Shown here: positions 9,209 through 18,114 of the stretch, piece by piece
Numbering within the stretch: the stretch's first letter is position 1
Layout of the letters: every line of letters begins with the position of its first letter
Source of the DNA: Chloroflexota bacterium
Lineage (GTDB): Bacteria > Chloroflexota > UBA11872
Reading direction: 5' to 3'
Length of the DNA: 64,000 nt
Assembly: GCA_022820025.1 (NCBI GenBank)
Contig: JAJEGF010000059.1
Location: forward strand, 1-64,000
Notes under the pieces: model-generated
What the model was told of the DNA's origin: nothing
The model's database searches: none
Seen by the model: the letters and a program-made list of their open reading frames with translations, nothing else
Program-made: the position numbers and the translations under genes

Positions 9209-10774
9209 CTACGCAGCCGCGAATTGCAGGGCGTATAACCGCGCACCGCGCATGGCAATCCGCAGGCGCACGGGCCGGCCGCCGGTTGCGGGCAGCCGTT
9301 CGTTGCCAGCCCAGGTCACAACGTGCCGTAGGTGATTGCCCAGCACGCGGTCGCACCTGTCCAGCGTGTATCCCTCGATGCCTCGCCCCTCGGAGTCCTG
9401 CAGCTCAATTCGCACGTCGCCGCTGGCGGATGCATCGACATTGAGCTCCAGGCGAGTGCCCGAGAAAACCAGGGGCTTCGTGATCAACTGTCCGCCGCCG
9501 TAGGCCGCCTCGGCGCTGACGAATCCGTCCAGGCGCTGCTGGGTCCAAATGACCTGGCCGGCCGGGTTGTTCCTGCGTTTGAGCCCATGCGACTGGTCGT
9601 ACGCGGTCGCGTACTGGTAGATCGAGCGGTTCCGAATGAGCATGCCGAGCGCCGAATAGAGCATCCTGGATCGCGGTCCGTCGGGATCGATACGGACATA
9701 GGGTCGACGGTCCGGGCGGTCCCAGGTGATCCCGTCGCGGCTCACGGCAAGTTGAATCTCCATCAGGCCGTCGTTCCGGCGCGTCTCCGCATCGAGGATT
9801 TCGGCCTCGGTGAAGTGCCGGTAGACCGAGAAGGTCGAGATGTAGACGTCATCGGCCCCCGGGTACTTGACGACCGAGGGCGTGTAGATGTCCATGTCAG
9901 GTGGGTCCTGCTCGTCGAGCGCGAGCACCGTGGGAAGCTCGCCGGTGAGTCGCGGGCCACGAATATCAACCGGCGTATCGGTGAGCTGCCACCCGTCCCG
10001 CGACATGAGGTCATCGGTTTCCCAGCGCGCGACCGCACGCCGCCAGGGCCCGTTGCCGCTCAGCGACTTCCCGTTGTGCCCGGCAGGGACCCAGCTGCGG
10101 AAATACGCCACGTAACGTCCGATTCGCTCATCCCAGAAGACCTGGTTCTGCGAGTCGCCGTGCAGCGCGACGCCGTTTCCGCCCTTCCAGGCGAACCGAA
10201 GGCCGTCGGGCGACACGGAATAGCCGAACCCGAGTGGACCGAGGTCCGGATCCCAGTTAAGCCAATACCCCTTGTAGCGCTCCTCCGGAGGCGCCGTGGG
10301 GTCCATCAAGACGCTCCCCGGCACCCCGGGAAGGAGGTTGTTTGAGCGGACGCCGTTGAGTTCAACGAGTCCGAGGTCCGGCTTTCGCCAATGGACGCCA
10401 TCCAGCGACTCCGCATATCCCCAGCGATACGAGTGGAGATTGCCGGCACCCATGTTGCTGGACGCGTACCACATTCGGGCCAAACCGTTGTCGTCAATCA
10501 CGGAATTCATGAAGTGGATGTGGTGCTCCCAGGCCCGATCCCGATGAATGGCCACCCCACCGACAATCGGCGGATTCACTCGCAGCGACACATCGTCCGC
10601 TTGATCGATAAGCGAGAAGTCGATAAAGAGATGCTTTCGAGTGCCGAGATCGATTGGCTCGCTCGCGTGGCCTGTCACATTCCTGCCTCGACTTCTATTG
10701 CCGTCTGGGCCCTGGCCTGTGCGCCGCGGTGATCCGGAGACGCGCATTGCCAGCCAGATCGTGCCGCGAGCCAA
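9209..10774 (-). CDS. GH32-like beta-propeller glycosidase-related protein
   Basis: About 520 residues. I do not recognise a characterised orthologue. The body shows repeated propeller-like blades with SPDG or SRDG turns followed by W (SVSPDGLRFAWKG, VSRDGITWDRPD, SLDGVHWRKPD), as in the five-bladed glycosidase folds of GH32/GH43-type proteins. The last about 100 residues look like a beta-sandwich (VRIELQDSEGRGIEGY). No signal peptide is obvious. The first 33 residues look unlike a protein start, so a GTG near residue 33 (VTGHASEPIDLG) may be the real initiator. A paralogue with the same architecture is at 25329-26855. The sugar substrate is unknown. It converges on the cob operon. Confidence 0.6.
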   Translation of the reverse strand: MARGTIWLAMRVSGSPRRTGQGPDGNRSRGRNVTGHASEPIDLGTRKHLFIDFSLIDQADDVSLRVNPPIVGGVAIHRDRAWEHHIHFMNSVIDDNGLARMWYASSNMGAGNLHSYRWGYAESLDGVHWRKPDLGLVELNGVRSNNLLPGVPGSVLMDPTAPPEERYKGYWLNWDPDLGPLGFGYSVSPDGLRFAWKGGNGVALHGDSQNQVFWDERIGRYVAYFRSWVPAGHNGKSLSGNGPWRRAVARWETDDLMSRDGWQLTDTPVDIRGPRLTGELPTVLALDEQDPPDMDIYTPSVVKYPGADDVYISTFSVYRHFTEAEILDAETRRNDGLMEIQLAVSRDGITWDRPDRRPYVRIDPDGPRSRMLYSALGMLIRNRSIYQYATAYDQSHGLKRRNNPAGQVIWTQQRLDGFVSAEAAYGGGQLITKPLVFSGTRLELNVDASASGDVRIELQDSEGRGIEGYTLDRCDRVLGNHLRHVVTWAGNERLPATGGRPVRLRIAMRGARLYALQFAAA

Positions 10775-10921
10775 ACCCTAATACAAGGTTCGAGGCCGAA
10801 GCCGCGGCCCGACGGTTCCGGGTGTCTGAACGCTTCCCCGAGGTCATGTTCGCGCGAAGCGAGCGGCGGCACACCCGCCAATCCCCGGTGGCTGAATCGA
10901 ATCCGCAATGCCGGGCCGCGG

Positions 10922-11190
10922 TCAGGCGGTGGGCGCCACCATCCGTCGCCTGCCTCGATACACAGCGGCGCCACCGCCAATTATTCGGCAGTCGTGAATC
11001 GCCACGATTTCCGGCAGCCGCTGTCGTGCCGAATGTGCGGCCCATGTGATTCGCTCGGCGCCGGCATCGAAGAGCAACCCGATGACCGTGCCGCTGTGCG
11101 CAACGTTGACGCCGAGCGCGCCGGCGGCGCGGCCGAGTTCCAGTGCGGCCGGCAGCCGCGGCCTGGGCAGGAGCGCCTGGTTGGCGAGGC
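10922..11190 (-). pseudogene. L-threonine kinase (PduX/BluE-type) C-terminal fragment
   Basis: The residues from about 11188 down read LANQALLPRPRLPAALEL, then GVNVAHSGTVIGLLFD, a pattern I recognise from the C-terminal part of GHMP-family L-threonine kinases that make the aminopropanol precursor of cobalamin. The N-terminal two thirds, including the ATP-binding GHMP motif, are absent. In the same open frame the upstream part is insertion-sequence transposase, so the kinase was cut at about 11187. The nearby cobTSCU genes support the identification. The identification is from remembered family motifs and has not been searched. Confidence 0.65.
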
Positions 11191-11509
11191 TGCCGGCAGC
11201 GGCTGGACGCCCTGGCGGGCCAGCAGCACGCACAGCTTGCGGCCGCCGCAGGTGGGGTGCCGCGCGCGCAGCGCCAGCACGGCCTGCTCGATGGCCGGAG
11301 CGGTCCGCGCCGGACTGCGGTGCGGCCGCCGGCGAGCGATCCTGCAAGCCCGCCGGCCCTTCGGCCGCGTAGCACCGCAGCCACTTGTCGCCGGTCATTG
11401 GGGCGATCCCAACGTGGCGGCACAACGCCCGCCGGTTTGCGCCGGGCTGTTGCGCCAGCGCCACGAACTCCGCCCGGTGCTCCGTCATCGACCGTTCCTC
11501 GAGCGGCAC
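11186..11509 (-). pseudogene. IS481-family transposase fragment, frameshifted
   Basis: The N-terminal helix-turn-helix is clear: MTEHRAEFVALAQQPGANRR, then a KWLRCYAAEGPAGLQDRS block. The continuing homology (SPARTAP, AIEQAVLALRARHP, GGRKL, GVQPLPAAS) lies in a different frame, so a frameshift falls near 11330. The homology stops at about 11186, where threonine-kinase sequence begins, so the DDE catalytic core is entirely missing. It cannot encode an active transposase. Confidence 0.8.
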
Positions 11510-11535
11510 CGACCCATAGGCTCATGGCTCTCCAA

Positions 11536-11586
11536 TGTGTCCACCATGTCTCCGAACGGGTGTTCATGATGTCTCCGGTCTGCACA
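11536..11586. mobile_element. IS481-family outer terminal repeat
   Basis: Read on the minus strand the end is TGTGCAGACCGG, followed by a segment with ACACCCGTTCGGAGACATGG. It lies just upstream of the transposase fragment, as expected for the transposase-proximal IS end. It matches the solo end at 1692-1742. The opposite IS end was not found, in keeping with truncation at the threonine-kinase junction. Confidence 0.8.
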
Positions 11587-11655
11587 GGGAGAGGGTTGGG
11601 TCGAGGGTCATTCGCGCACCCAACCTTGGGTTATGCAACGGTCTCTCCTCGGGGA
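11587..11655 (-). repeat. inverted REP/MITE-like repeat abutting the IS end
   Basis: GGGAGAGGGTTGGG, GAGGGTC, TTGGGTTATGCAA and GGTCTCTC match the reverse complement of 6238-6297 with scattered changes. It begins at the base directly after the IS481 terminus. The remaining 11656-12418 (over 750 bases) shows no gene I can support: short open frames only, and lower GC towards the channel gene. Confidence 0.75.
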
Positions 11656-12418
11656 GATGCCGCGAACGAGCGGTTCTCCGCGCCCGGTACGCCGAAGAAC
11701 GCAGAGGCCAAACAGGGCGCAATACCACTATCCGTAGAGTATTCGGCAACGAACTCAATAGCCGCGGCGGCCACCAAGGTTGGACTCAGCGACGATGCGT
11801 CGCGGCTTACCCGGTTTCGAAGGCTCGAATACGCGGCATTTGGCTATCCGCGTGAAAGTTCTTGCCCGGTTTCGAGCGCCGCGGATTGAAGCCCAGTGAC
11901 TCTAAACGCGGTTCGGAGCAACGCGGCACCACCGAGGATGTAAGCGAGAGAATGAATCGATTCCAGTGCGATCATTGCATTTCACGCCAATGTCGTGGCG
12001 GATCCGACAACGGCCAGGCGGGATTGCGACTATGGCTTTCTCTACCAAATCCAAGTCGCCACGCGGCATTCGCCGGTCCGACGACCACACATGTACGGCT
12101 ATGACGCCAAAGATCCTCGGCGGCACCCAGCGCCGGCGCTTCCACCGGTGAGTCACCAGCGCTGATGGAGATCAAGGCTGCCGACCGCGGGACGTGATTC
12201 AGCGGATCAAGATGTCGACAGTTCAATTCAACTCCGAGACCTCGCCTTCCCGATTCAATGTCAGACTGGGACAGACGACCCGTGCCGATTATTCAGTCTG
12301 CTAGGATGCGCCCGGATTCCGCGTACCCACTCCGATGTAGCCCATAGATCCTGCGGTCGCGCTCTGCGGTCCGGCATCCACCGGGACCGCACGGAGCGAT
12401 GGCACCGCCGCCTCCAGA

Positions 12419-13255
12419 TTGCCCTTGAAACCGACCGCCGTCACGCACACCGCCTTGAATCTGATACGTCGCACTACCGAAGCGACGGCGTTCGATGCTG
12501 CAATCATCGCGATCATCATTACCAACGCACTATTGCTGGGACTTGAAACATCACCTGAGATCGATCGTAATTTCGGACGGTGGATTGATATTGGACACCA
12601 GATCACACTCATTATATTCATCGTCGAAGCGATTCTGAAGATGACGGTATCGGCTCCGCGTATTCTCGGTTACTTTCGCGACGGATGGAACGTATTCGAC
12701 TTTCTGATCATTGTATTCGCGCTCATACCGGCAACCGGACAGTTCGCAATGATCGCCCGCCTGGTGCGCTTGCTGCGGGTGCTGCGATTGGTTTCGACCA
12801 TCAGGGATCTGCGACTGATTGTAACGGCGCTTGTTCGATCGATTCCAAGTGTCGGGCACGTCATGCTCCTGATGGGTATCGTTGTCTACATTTATGCCAT
12901 CATTGGATTTCATTTGTTCGGCGAGCATGACCCGGAGAATTGGCGCGATCTTGGCATTTCACTGCTCACCTTATTCAACATCGTGACGCTCGAGGGATGG
13001 ACGGAAGTGATGTATCGAGCGATGGCGTTGAATGAGCTTTCCTGGATCTATTTCGTGAGCTTTGTTGTGATTGGGACATTCGTCGTATTCAATCTGTTCA
13101 TTGCAATCATTATCAACAATCTCGATGAAGCCAAGCTTGAGCGTTTGCGGGACCTGGAGTCGCCGCCGTCGAGAGAAGAGTTGCTGCGAGAGATTCGCGC
13201 CACGCAGGACGCGCTGGAGCGACTCGAGCGTCGAATGCGAAACGACCAGGGATAG
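12419..13255 (+). CDS. single-domain voltage-gated cation channel (BacNav/BacCav family)
   Basis: A 278-residue protein with the six-helix layout of NaChBac-type channels. S4 has arginines every third residue (ARLVRLLRVLRL, about 108-119). S5, a pore helix and S6 follow, then a C-terminal coiled coil rich in E/R/L (REELLREIRATQDALERLERR) that usually holds the tetramer. The selectivity filter reads TLEGWTE, where sodium-selective homologues usually have TLESW. A Gly after the filter Glu is reported in the native calcium-selective channel CavMr, so calcium permeation is a reasonable prediction. The start is TTG at 12419; a later TTG (about residue 13) is an alternative. The gene is AT-richer (48% GC in a line counted at 12601) than its neighbours, hinting at transfer. 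Confidence 0.9.
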   Translation: MPLKPTAVTHTALNLIRRTTEATAFDAAIIAIIITNALLLGLETSPEIDRNFGRWIDIGHQITLIIFIVEAILKMTVSAPRILGYFRDGWNVFDFLIIVFALIPATGQFAMIARLVRLLRVLRLVSTIRDLRLIVTALVRSIPSVGHVMLLMGIVVYIYAIIGFHLFGEHDPENWRDLGISLLTLFNIVTLEGWTEVMYRAMALNELSWIYFVSFVVIGTFVVFNLFIAIIINNLDEAKLERLRDLESPPSREELLREIRATQDALERLERRMRNDQG

Positions 13256-13370
13256 AGGCGACGAACCAGCGCGCTCTGTTGGCATGGCTGTGCCACGCAG
13301 CTACGGTGAGGGGCAGGCGCATAGCGACGGCGACCCGGTGCGTCGTTCCGACGGGTAAAGGCGGCCTGAC

Positions 13371-14738
13371 GTGAAGGATCCCCAAACGCATGACGTGGCG
13401 AGTTCCTACGCCCTGTGGGAGCGCGCGAACCGGGTAATCCCCGGCGGCTCGCAGCTGATCAGCCGGCGGCCGTATGCCTTTGCCAACGGCGTGGCGCCGG
13501 TGTACGCGGAGCGCGGCAAGGGATCGCGGATCTGGGACGACCGGGGCGTGGAATACCTGGACTACGGGATGTCGGTGACGTCGGCGATCCTGGGATATGC
13601 GGATGACGTGGTGGACGCGGCCGTTATCGAGCAGATCGGCAAGGGCACCACGTACTCGCTGAACAGCGAGCGCGAGATCGAACTGGCGGAGTTGCTGATC
13701 GAGCGGATTCCGTGCGCGGATATGGTGCGGTTCTCGAAGGGCGGCGGCGAGTCGTGCGGAATTGCCGTGCGCATCGCGCGTGGGACCACGGGGCGAGACG
13801 TGGTGCTCTTCAGTGGCTACCACGGATGGCATGACTGGTACCTGGCGGCGGGTCACTTGCAAGAGGGCGCGTTCGATCCGTTCGCGGTGCCGAATATCCA
13901 ACCGACGGGGGTGCCGAAAGCGCTGCGGGGCACTTCCATTCCGTTTCCGTGGGGGGATCTTGAGGCGCTTGAGCAGCTCCTCGAACGGCACCGGGGCCAG
14001 GTGGCGGCGATCATGATGGAGCCGATCCTGATGGGCGTAGCGCCTCCGGAGGGCTACCTGGCCGGGGTGCGCGAGCTGGCGACGCGCGAGAACGTGGTGC
14101 TGATCTTTGACGAGGTCACGACCAATTTCCGGTATGGCGCGACGGGGATCCAGGAGTTCGTGGGCGTGGTTCCGGACCTGGCGTGCTTTGCGAAGGCGAT
14201 CTCGAACGGGTATGCCATGGGCGCGGTCGTCGGCCAGCGCTGGGTGATGGAGCCGGCCTCGAACATGTTCGTCAGCAGTACCTACTGGAGCGACCTAGTG
14301 GGGATTGTTGCGGCGATTACGACGCTCACGGAGATCGAGCGACGCGACGTGCCTACGGCTTTGGCGGCCTACGGCGAGCGTCTGCAGTCGGGCATGCGCG
14401 AAGTGCTGGACGAGATGGACCTGCCGGTCGAGATATCAGGTCTGCCGGCAACGCCGGGCTTCACGTTTAGCGAGCCGTCCGACGCGGAGGCGACGAAGAA
14501 GCTGAACGTGTTGGTGGCGCAGGAGACCGCCAAGCGGGGCGTTCTGTTCAATACGCATCCGCGCCATAGCTCGGCGCACAACGACCGCGACCTGGGCATC
14601 ACGCTGGAGGCGTTCCGTGACGCGCTGGGGGTGGTAAAGGACGCCCTGGCGCGTAATGCCGTGGGCGACGCACTGGAGGCCAGCCTGGCGCCGGCGCTGA
14701 TTCCGCGGCCTTCGATGGAGCGACGCGCTTCGAGGTGA
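13371..14738 (+). CDS. glutamate-1-semialdehyde 2,1-aminomutase-like class III aminotransferase
   Basis: A 455-residue PLP enzyme. The HemL-like N-terminus has ANRVIPGGSQLISRRP, followed by WDDRGVEYLDYG. The PLP lysine lies in FAKAISNGYAMGA (about residue 274), and the cofactor-binding Asp precedes it in LIFDEVTTNFR. It resembles HemL-like aminotransferases used outside haem synthesis more than HemL itself: the usual SGTEA-type segment is replaced by SKGGGES, and no haem genes adjoin. A secondary amino-sugar or amino-acid transaminase is likely. The GTG start is at 13371. The stop overlaps the GNAT start (GTGA), so the two genes are cotranscribed. Confidence 0.85.
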   Translation: MKDPQTHDVASSYALWERANRVIPGGSQLISRRPYAFANGVAPVYAERGKGSRIWDDRGVEYLDYGMSVTSAILGYADDVVDAAVIEQIGKGTTYSLNSEREIELAELLIERIPCADMVRFSKGGGESCGIAVRIARGTTGRDVVLFSGYHGWHDWYLAAGHLQEGAFDPFAVPNIQPTGVPKALRGTSIPFPWGDLEALEQLLERHRGQVAAIMMEPILMGVAPPEGYLAGVRELATRENVVLIFDEVTTNFRYGATGIQEFVGVVPDLACFAKAISNGYAMGAVVGQRWVMEPASNMFVSSTYWSDLVGIVAAITTLTEIERRDVPTALAAYGERLQSGMREVLDEMDLPVEISGLPATPGFTFSEPSDAEATKKLNVLVAQETAKRGVLFNTHPRHSSAHNDRDLGITLEAFRDALGVVKDALARNAVGDALEASLAPALIPRPSMERRASR

Positions 14739-15310
14739 CCGTCGATGACTGGCCGCCACTGCCGGAGCGCATCCAAACGGCACGCTGCCGGCTGCGGCCG
14801 TTCAGTACGGCGGACGCGGACGATGTTTATGCCTATCGGCGTGATCCGGAGGTTGTGCGAAATCTGCAAGTCGCGCAGCCGTTCCGGCGAGAAGATGCGG
14901 ATGTCTTTGTCGCGACGCAGGTCTTGGCCGATCGGCACGAGCGGTGCGTGTGGGCCATGGAGCAGGACGGCCGCGTGGTTGGTGGGGTGAGTTTGCGGAT
15001 TGCCCGTGGGAAACGGCGGGCGGAGGTTGGCTACGAACTGGCTCGCTGGCTGTGGGGCCGCGGACTCATGACCGAGGCGGTGTCGGCCGTGATTGACGAA
15101 GCGTTCCGACGGCTGCCGATCATCAAGATCACGGCCACGGCGACCGCCGCCAATGTCCGGTCAATCCGGTTGGCGGAGAAACTGGGCATGCAGCGCGAGG
15201 CGCTGCTGCGACAGCACTGGGTGCATGGGGGACGAGTGCTGGACGAAGTTCGCTACGGAATCCTGCGTGAAGAGTGGAAGCAGTTCGCCGCCGCCCGATC
15301 CGAGCAATAG
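14735..15310 (+). CDS. GNAT-family N-acetyltransferase (RimJ/RimL-like)
   Basis: 191 residues. It begins with the RimJ/RimL-type pattern ERIQTARCRLRPF, then ADDVYAYRRDPEV, and contains the acetyl-CoA pyrophosphate-binding region YELARWLWGRGLMTEA (about 89-104). The C-terminal ANVRSIRLAEKLGMQREALLR motif is typical. The substrate is unknown: relatives acetylate ribosomal proteins, small amines or antibiotics. It is translationally coupled to the aminotransferase upstream, which may mean it acts on that enzyme's product. Confidence 0.85.
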   Translation: MTVDDWPPLPERIQTARCRLRPFSTADADDVYAYRRDPEVVRNLQVAQPFRREDADVFVATQVLADRHERCVWAMEQDGRVVGGVSLRIARGKRRAEVGYELARWLWGRGLMTEAVSAVIDEAFRRLPIIKITATATAANVRSIRLAEKLGMQREALLRQHWVHGGRVLDEVRYGILREEWKQFAAARSEQ

Positions 15311-15434
15311 CGAAACTAAATCTCGTAACGCCGCAGTCGGTGACGCAGGGAATCCGTCGTCGACGCGTGCGTGTGCGCGACGCGGAGTTTCCTGTCGTTC
15401 GACAGCGACCCGAAACATTCCGCATGATCGGCGC

Positions 15435-16475
15435 ATGCGAATGGGGCAGTACGGAATTGCGCACGATCACGCGCACGATAAGGCGCGCGTGCTGAGTCAG
15501 ACCGACGAAGTGGAATTCGTCGGAGTCTATGAGCCTGACAAGGAAAAAATCGAGCGTCTAGGCGGTCAGAAGGAGTACGAAGGAGTTCACTGGTTCGCAG
15601 CCAAGGAAGAGATGCTTGAAGACGAGAGCATTGTTGGAATTGCCGTCGAGGGCGAGATCTTTGACAACCTGCGCTTCACTCGCGAAGTGCTGGAGCACGA
15701 CAAACACGTCTGGCTGGACAAGCCGGCGGGTAACGATCTGGCGGAGTGGCGGGACGTGCTGGACATTGCGCGTGCACGCAAGCTGAATGTTCAGTTGAGC
15801 TATATGTACCGCTACGATCCTGGATTTCAGTTTGTCCTGGACTGGGCAACGTCTGGCCGGCTGGGCGATATCTTCTCGATTCGCGGCCGCCTGTCCGCGG
15901 CGCCAGGCAGCGCGGACCGATGGAAGCTGTGGGAGTCGCCCGGCGTGCGGGCCGGCGGCATCATCTTCATCATGGGCGGCCACCTGGTCGACATCATCGT
16001 GTCGATCCTGGGGCGGCCGGAGCGAGTCACGCGGTTCCAGCGGCACGATGCCGAGAGCTTCTCGTCCTTCGCGGAGGGCGAGTGGACGACAGATCCGCCG
16101 TGGTACTACAACAACACGGCCGCCATCTTCGAGTACCCGGAGGCCATGGTGACCCTTGAGTCCACCAACATGGAACTTGACTCGTGGGAGTCGCGACGGT
16201 TCGAGGTCTACGGAACGCGAGGGAGCGTGATCCTGGAGCCGTTCGAGACGCGGCGTGGTAGTAGCGTCCGGCCCGAGATTCGGCTATGCCTGGACGAGGA
16301 TCGGGATGGGTACGCCAAAGGCTGGCAGACGGTGCCGGTGCCGCCGGCTCGGCGCTACTTCCCAGGCCTGGCGGCGCTGCTCGCGACTATCCGAGGCGAG
16401 CAGCCGCCGGATCGCACGCTGGAGCACGAATTCCTGGTGCAAGAGACACTGTTGCGGGCTATCGGGTTAGCCTGA
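15435..16475 (+). CDS. Gfo/Idh/MocA-family oxidoreductase
   Basis: 346 residues from the ATG at 15435; a second ATG six bases on is equally possible. The N-terminal NAD(P)-binding fold is weakly marked. The family Lys is in WLDKPAGND (about residue 95), and the central catalytic region has GGIIFIMGGHLVDI (about 175-188). The glycine-rich dinucleotide motif is degenerate here (MGQYGIAHDHAH), an unusual start that could mean the true initiator or the cofactor site differs. Members act on sugars, inositols and related polyols. It follows the GNAT gene after about 125 bases. The substrate cannot be read from sequence. Confidence 0.8.
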   Translation: MRMGQYGIAHDHAHDKARVLSQTDEVEFVGVYEPDKEKIERLGGQKEYEGVHWFAAKEEMLEDESIVGIAVEGEIFDNLRFTREVLEHDKHVWLDKPAGNDLAEWRDVLDIARARKLNVQLSYMYRYDPGFQFVLDWATSGRLGDIFSIRGRLSAAPGSADRWKLWESPGVRAGGIIFIMGGHLVDIIVSILGRPERVTRFQRHDAESFSSFAEGEWTTDPPWYYNNTAAIFEYPEAMVTLESTNMELDSWESRRFEVYGTRGSVILEPFETRRGSSVRPEIRLCLDEDRDGYAKGWQTVPVPPARRYFPGLAALLATIRGEQPPDRTLEHEFLVQETLLRAIGLA

Positions 16476-16517
16476 ACCGCAGCACCATCGTATTGGGCCG
16501 CAGGTTGACTGCGCTGT

Positions 16518-17513
16518 CTATGCGCAGACGGGATCGTCCCCCAGCCAGCGAAAGGCGAAGTTCTCACCCTTGGCGGCCAGCCGCGTTCGGGCGTCGTACC
16601 AGAGCTGGGCCCACGCCTCCGGATCCCGAAGCTCGCTAGAAGGATCGCGGCGGCTCCGCGCGACGAAATCCGGGAACGCGGGCCGGCCGGTTGGCTGACC
16701 GGTGGGGTTGTAGCGCAGGTCAAGGCTGACGCGGAAGTGGTCGCTGACATTGGGGCCAGAGCCGTGACAGGTGTACTTGTTGAAGATGATCACGTCGCCG
16801 GGCTCGGTTGGCACCGGCGTGACCCGATCAAGCTCCAGGAGCGCGTCGGGGATTGCGACCGGGTTCAGGCAGTGGGTTCGCAAGGCTCCCCGATGACTCT
16901 CCGGGATGACACGCAGACACCCATTTTCAGGCGTTGCCGCCGAGAGCGAGATCCACACGGTGAGCATGTGCGTCTCGTCGGCAATCGGGTCGACCACACC
17001 GTTGTCCTGATGCCAGGGGTTGGCCCTGACCAGGACATCGGTCGCACCGTCCGGGAGCGCTTTCTCGGGCGGCTTGATGCGCACGTGCTGCACCGGGTTG
17101 GACGTTATCTCGGGGCCGATGACCGACTCGACAACGTCCAGGACCCCCGCATGCGTGAGGAGGTGAAAGACCGACGGACCGAGCCACATGTGGGTATCCG
17201 GCCTGACGTCCCGGTTGGGCAGGCTGCAGTCGAAGTACCTGGCATGGTCGCGCCCGGAATCCTGGTAGACACGAATCATGCGGTCGCCGAACGGCAAATC
17301 GTCGTAGGTGGAGTCGATCTCGCCGCGCTCGTACAGCTCGTTCGCCAGTCGATCGAGCACCCGTGCGTAGTCGGCAAAGAGCGGGTCAATGAATGCCTCC
17401 GGGTCGATTACACCTTCGACTCTGAGATAGCCGTCACGCTCAAATTGCTCTAGCTGCTCGGCCGTGAGGAAGTGGTTCCGTGTCTCGGTACTCGGGGTCA
17501 TGACCTGGCTCAT
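16518..17513 (-). CDS. phytanoyl-CoA dioxygenase (PhyH) family protein
   Basis: 331 residues of the Fe(II)/2-oxoglutarate PhyH superfamily. The facial triad is visible as WHQDN (His-x-Asp, about 167-171) and the distal His in KYTCHGSGPN, followed by a 2-oxoglutarate-binding Arg in FRVSLDLRYNP. The start MSQVMTPSTETRN is supported by the same opening in its paralogue at 22257-23255. The pair share most of their length and differ from the shorter PhyH at 45977. Members hydroxylate a wide range of small molecules. The substrate is unknown. The gene diverges from a tiny lipoprotein gene at 17787. Confidence 0.9.
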   Translation of the reverse strand: MSQVMTPSTETRNHFLTAEQLEQFERDGYLRVEGVIDPEAFIDPLFADYARVLDRLANELYERGEIDSTYDDLPFGDRMIRVYQDSGRDHARYFDCSLPNRDVRPDTHMWLGPSVFHLLTHAGVLDVVESVIGPEITSNPVQHVRIKPPEKALPDGATDVLVRANPWHQDNGVVDPIADETHMLTVWISLSAATPENGCLRVIPESHRGALRTHCLNPVAIPDALLELDRVTPVPTEPGDVIIFNKYTCHGSGPNVSDHFRVSLDLRYNPTGQPTGRPAFPDFVARSRRDPSSELRDPEAWAQLWYDARTRLAAKGENFAFRWLGDDPVCA

Positions 17514-17745
17514 GGCCGACTTCTCCTCGTTTAGCGGGACCCGGCCGAACGCCCAAAAAGCCCAGCGTGGCCCTACGGAAATATAGCACGGGGCAGTTCA
17601 GGCCCGAATGATCCAGACCTCGCCGGTTGGGGTCGCTGTCATCCGCTCGCCAGGTGCCAGGCCGAGTCGATTTGGCGCCGCAGACTCGGTGCACTCAAGC
17701 AAGCCGCCTCGACACTCAATCCAGGGTCAGCTCCCTTCTTCCGGC

Positions 17746-17751
17746 TACAAT
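17746..17751 (+). promoter_or_regulatory. putative -10 box (TACAAT) of mini-lipoprotein gene 1
   Basis: TACAAT lies 35 bases before the ATG. The flanking 50 bases (GCTACAATTGCTACGAC through CGGATAGTTCAG) are nearly identical to those upstream of the second lipoprotein gene (TACAAT at 21575, also 35 bases before its ATG). I see no good -35 match. Confidence 0.45.
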
Positions 17752-17786
17752 TGCTACGACGGTCGGATAGTTCAGGGGCAAAGCTC

Positions 17787-18035
17787 ATGGCCAGCAGGAG
17801 TACTGAGCCACCATCGGTCCATGATTCGAAATCCTGGCGGCGTCGGCAGTTCCTGGTTTTGCTTGGCTTGTCCCTGACTACCGCGGGGCTGGCGGCATGT
17901 GGGGGCAATGGCGCCGGGGATAGTGGGGGTGAGGCGATCGACACGCAGCAGCTTCCAACGCCCTACTCGTTTCCCGGCACTTCCGACAAGGACAGCGTCC
18001 ATGATTCGTGCATACCGGGACATCCCGGCTGCTAG
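17787..18035 (+). CDS. tiny Tat-exported lipoprotein, copy 1
   Basis: 82 residues of no known family. A twin-arginine leader (WRRRQFLVLLG, about 19-29) and lipobox GLAAC (Cys about 40) are followed by only about 43 mature residues: a Gly/Asp-rich linker, then TPYSFPGTSDKDSVHDSC and a terminal Cys. The mature motif PTP(F/Y)xFPGT...HD(A/S)C also occurs in the copy at 21616, and its 5' part in the pseudogene at 21906. The two or three mature cysteines suggest a disulphide or metal site. It is transcribed away from a PhyH gene. Function unknown. Confidence 0.75.
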   Translation: MASRSTEPPSVHDSKSWRRRQFLVLLGLSLTTAGLAACGGNGAGDSGGEAIDTQQLPTPYSFPGTSDKDSVHDSCIPGHPGC

Positions 18036-18114
18036 GTCCGGTTGCCGAGAACCCAGTTGACACCAACAATGGCCCATTCGTTGCCAATCCGGGATTGTTG
18101 TGGTGCCGGCACAC

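Noticed and set aside
11656-12418. Possible small genes in the long gap before the channel
   Set aside because: Short frames on both strands lack motifs, good start signals or resemblance to any family.
13371-14738. Assignment as HemL for haem biosynthesis
   Set aside because: The SKGGGES segment and lack of haem genes make a secondary aminotransferase more likely.
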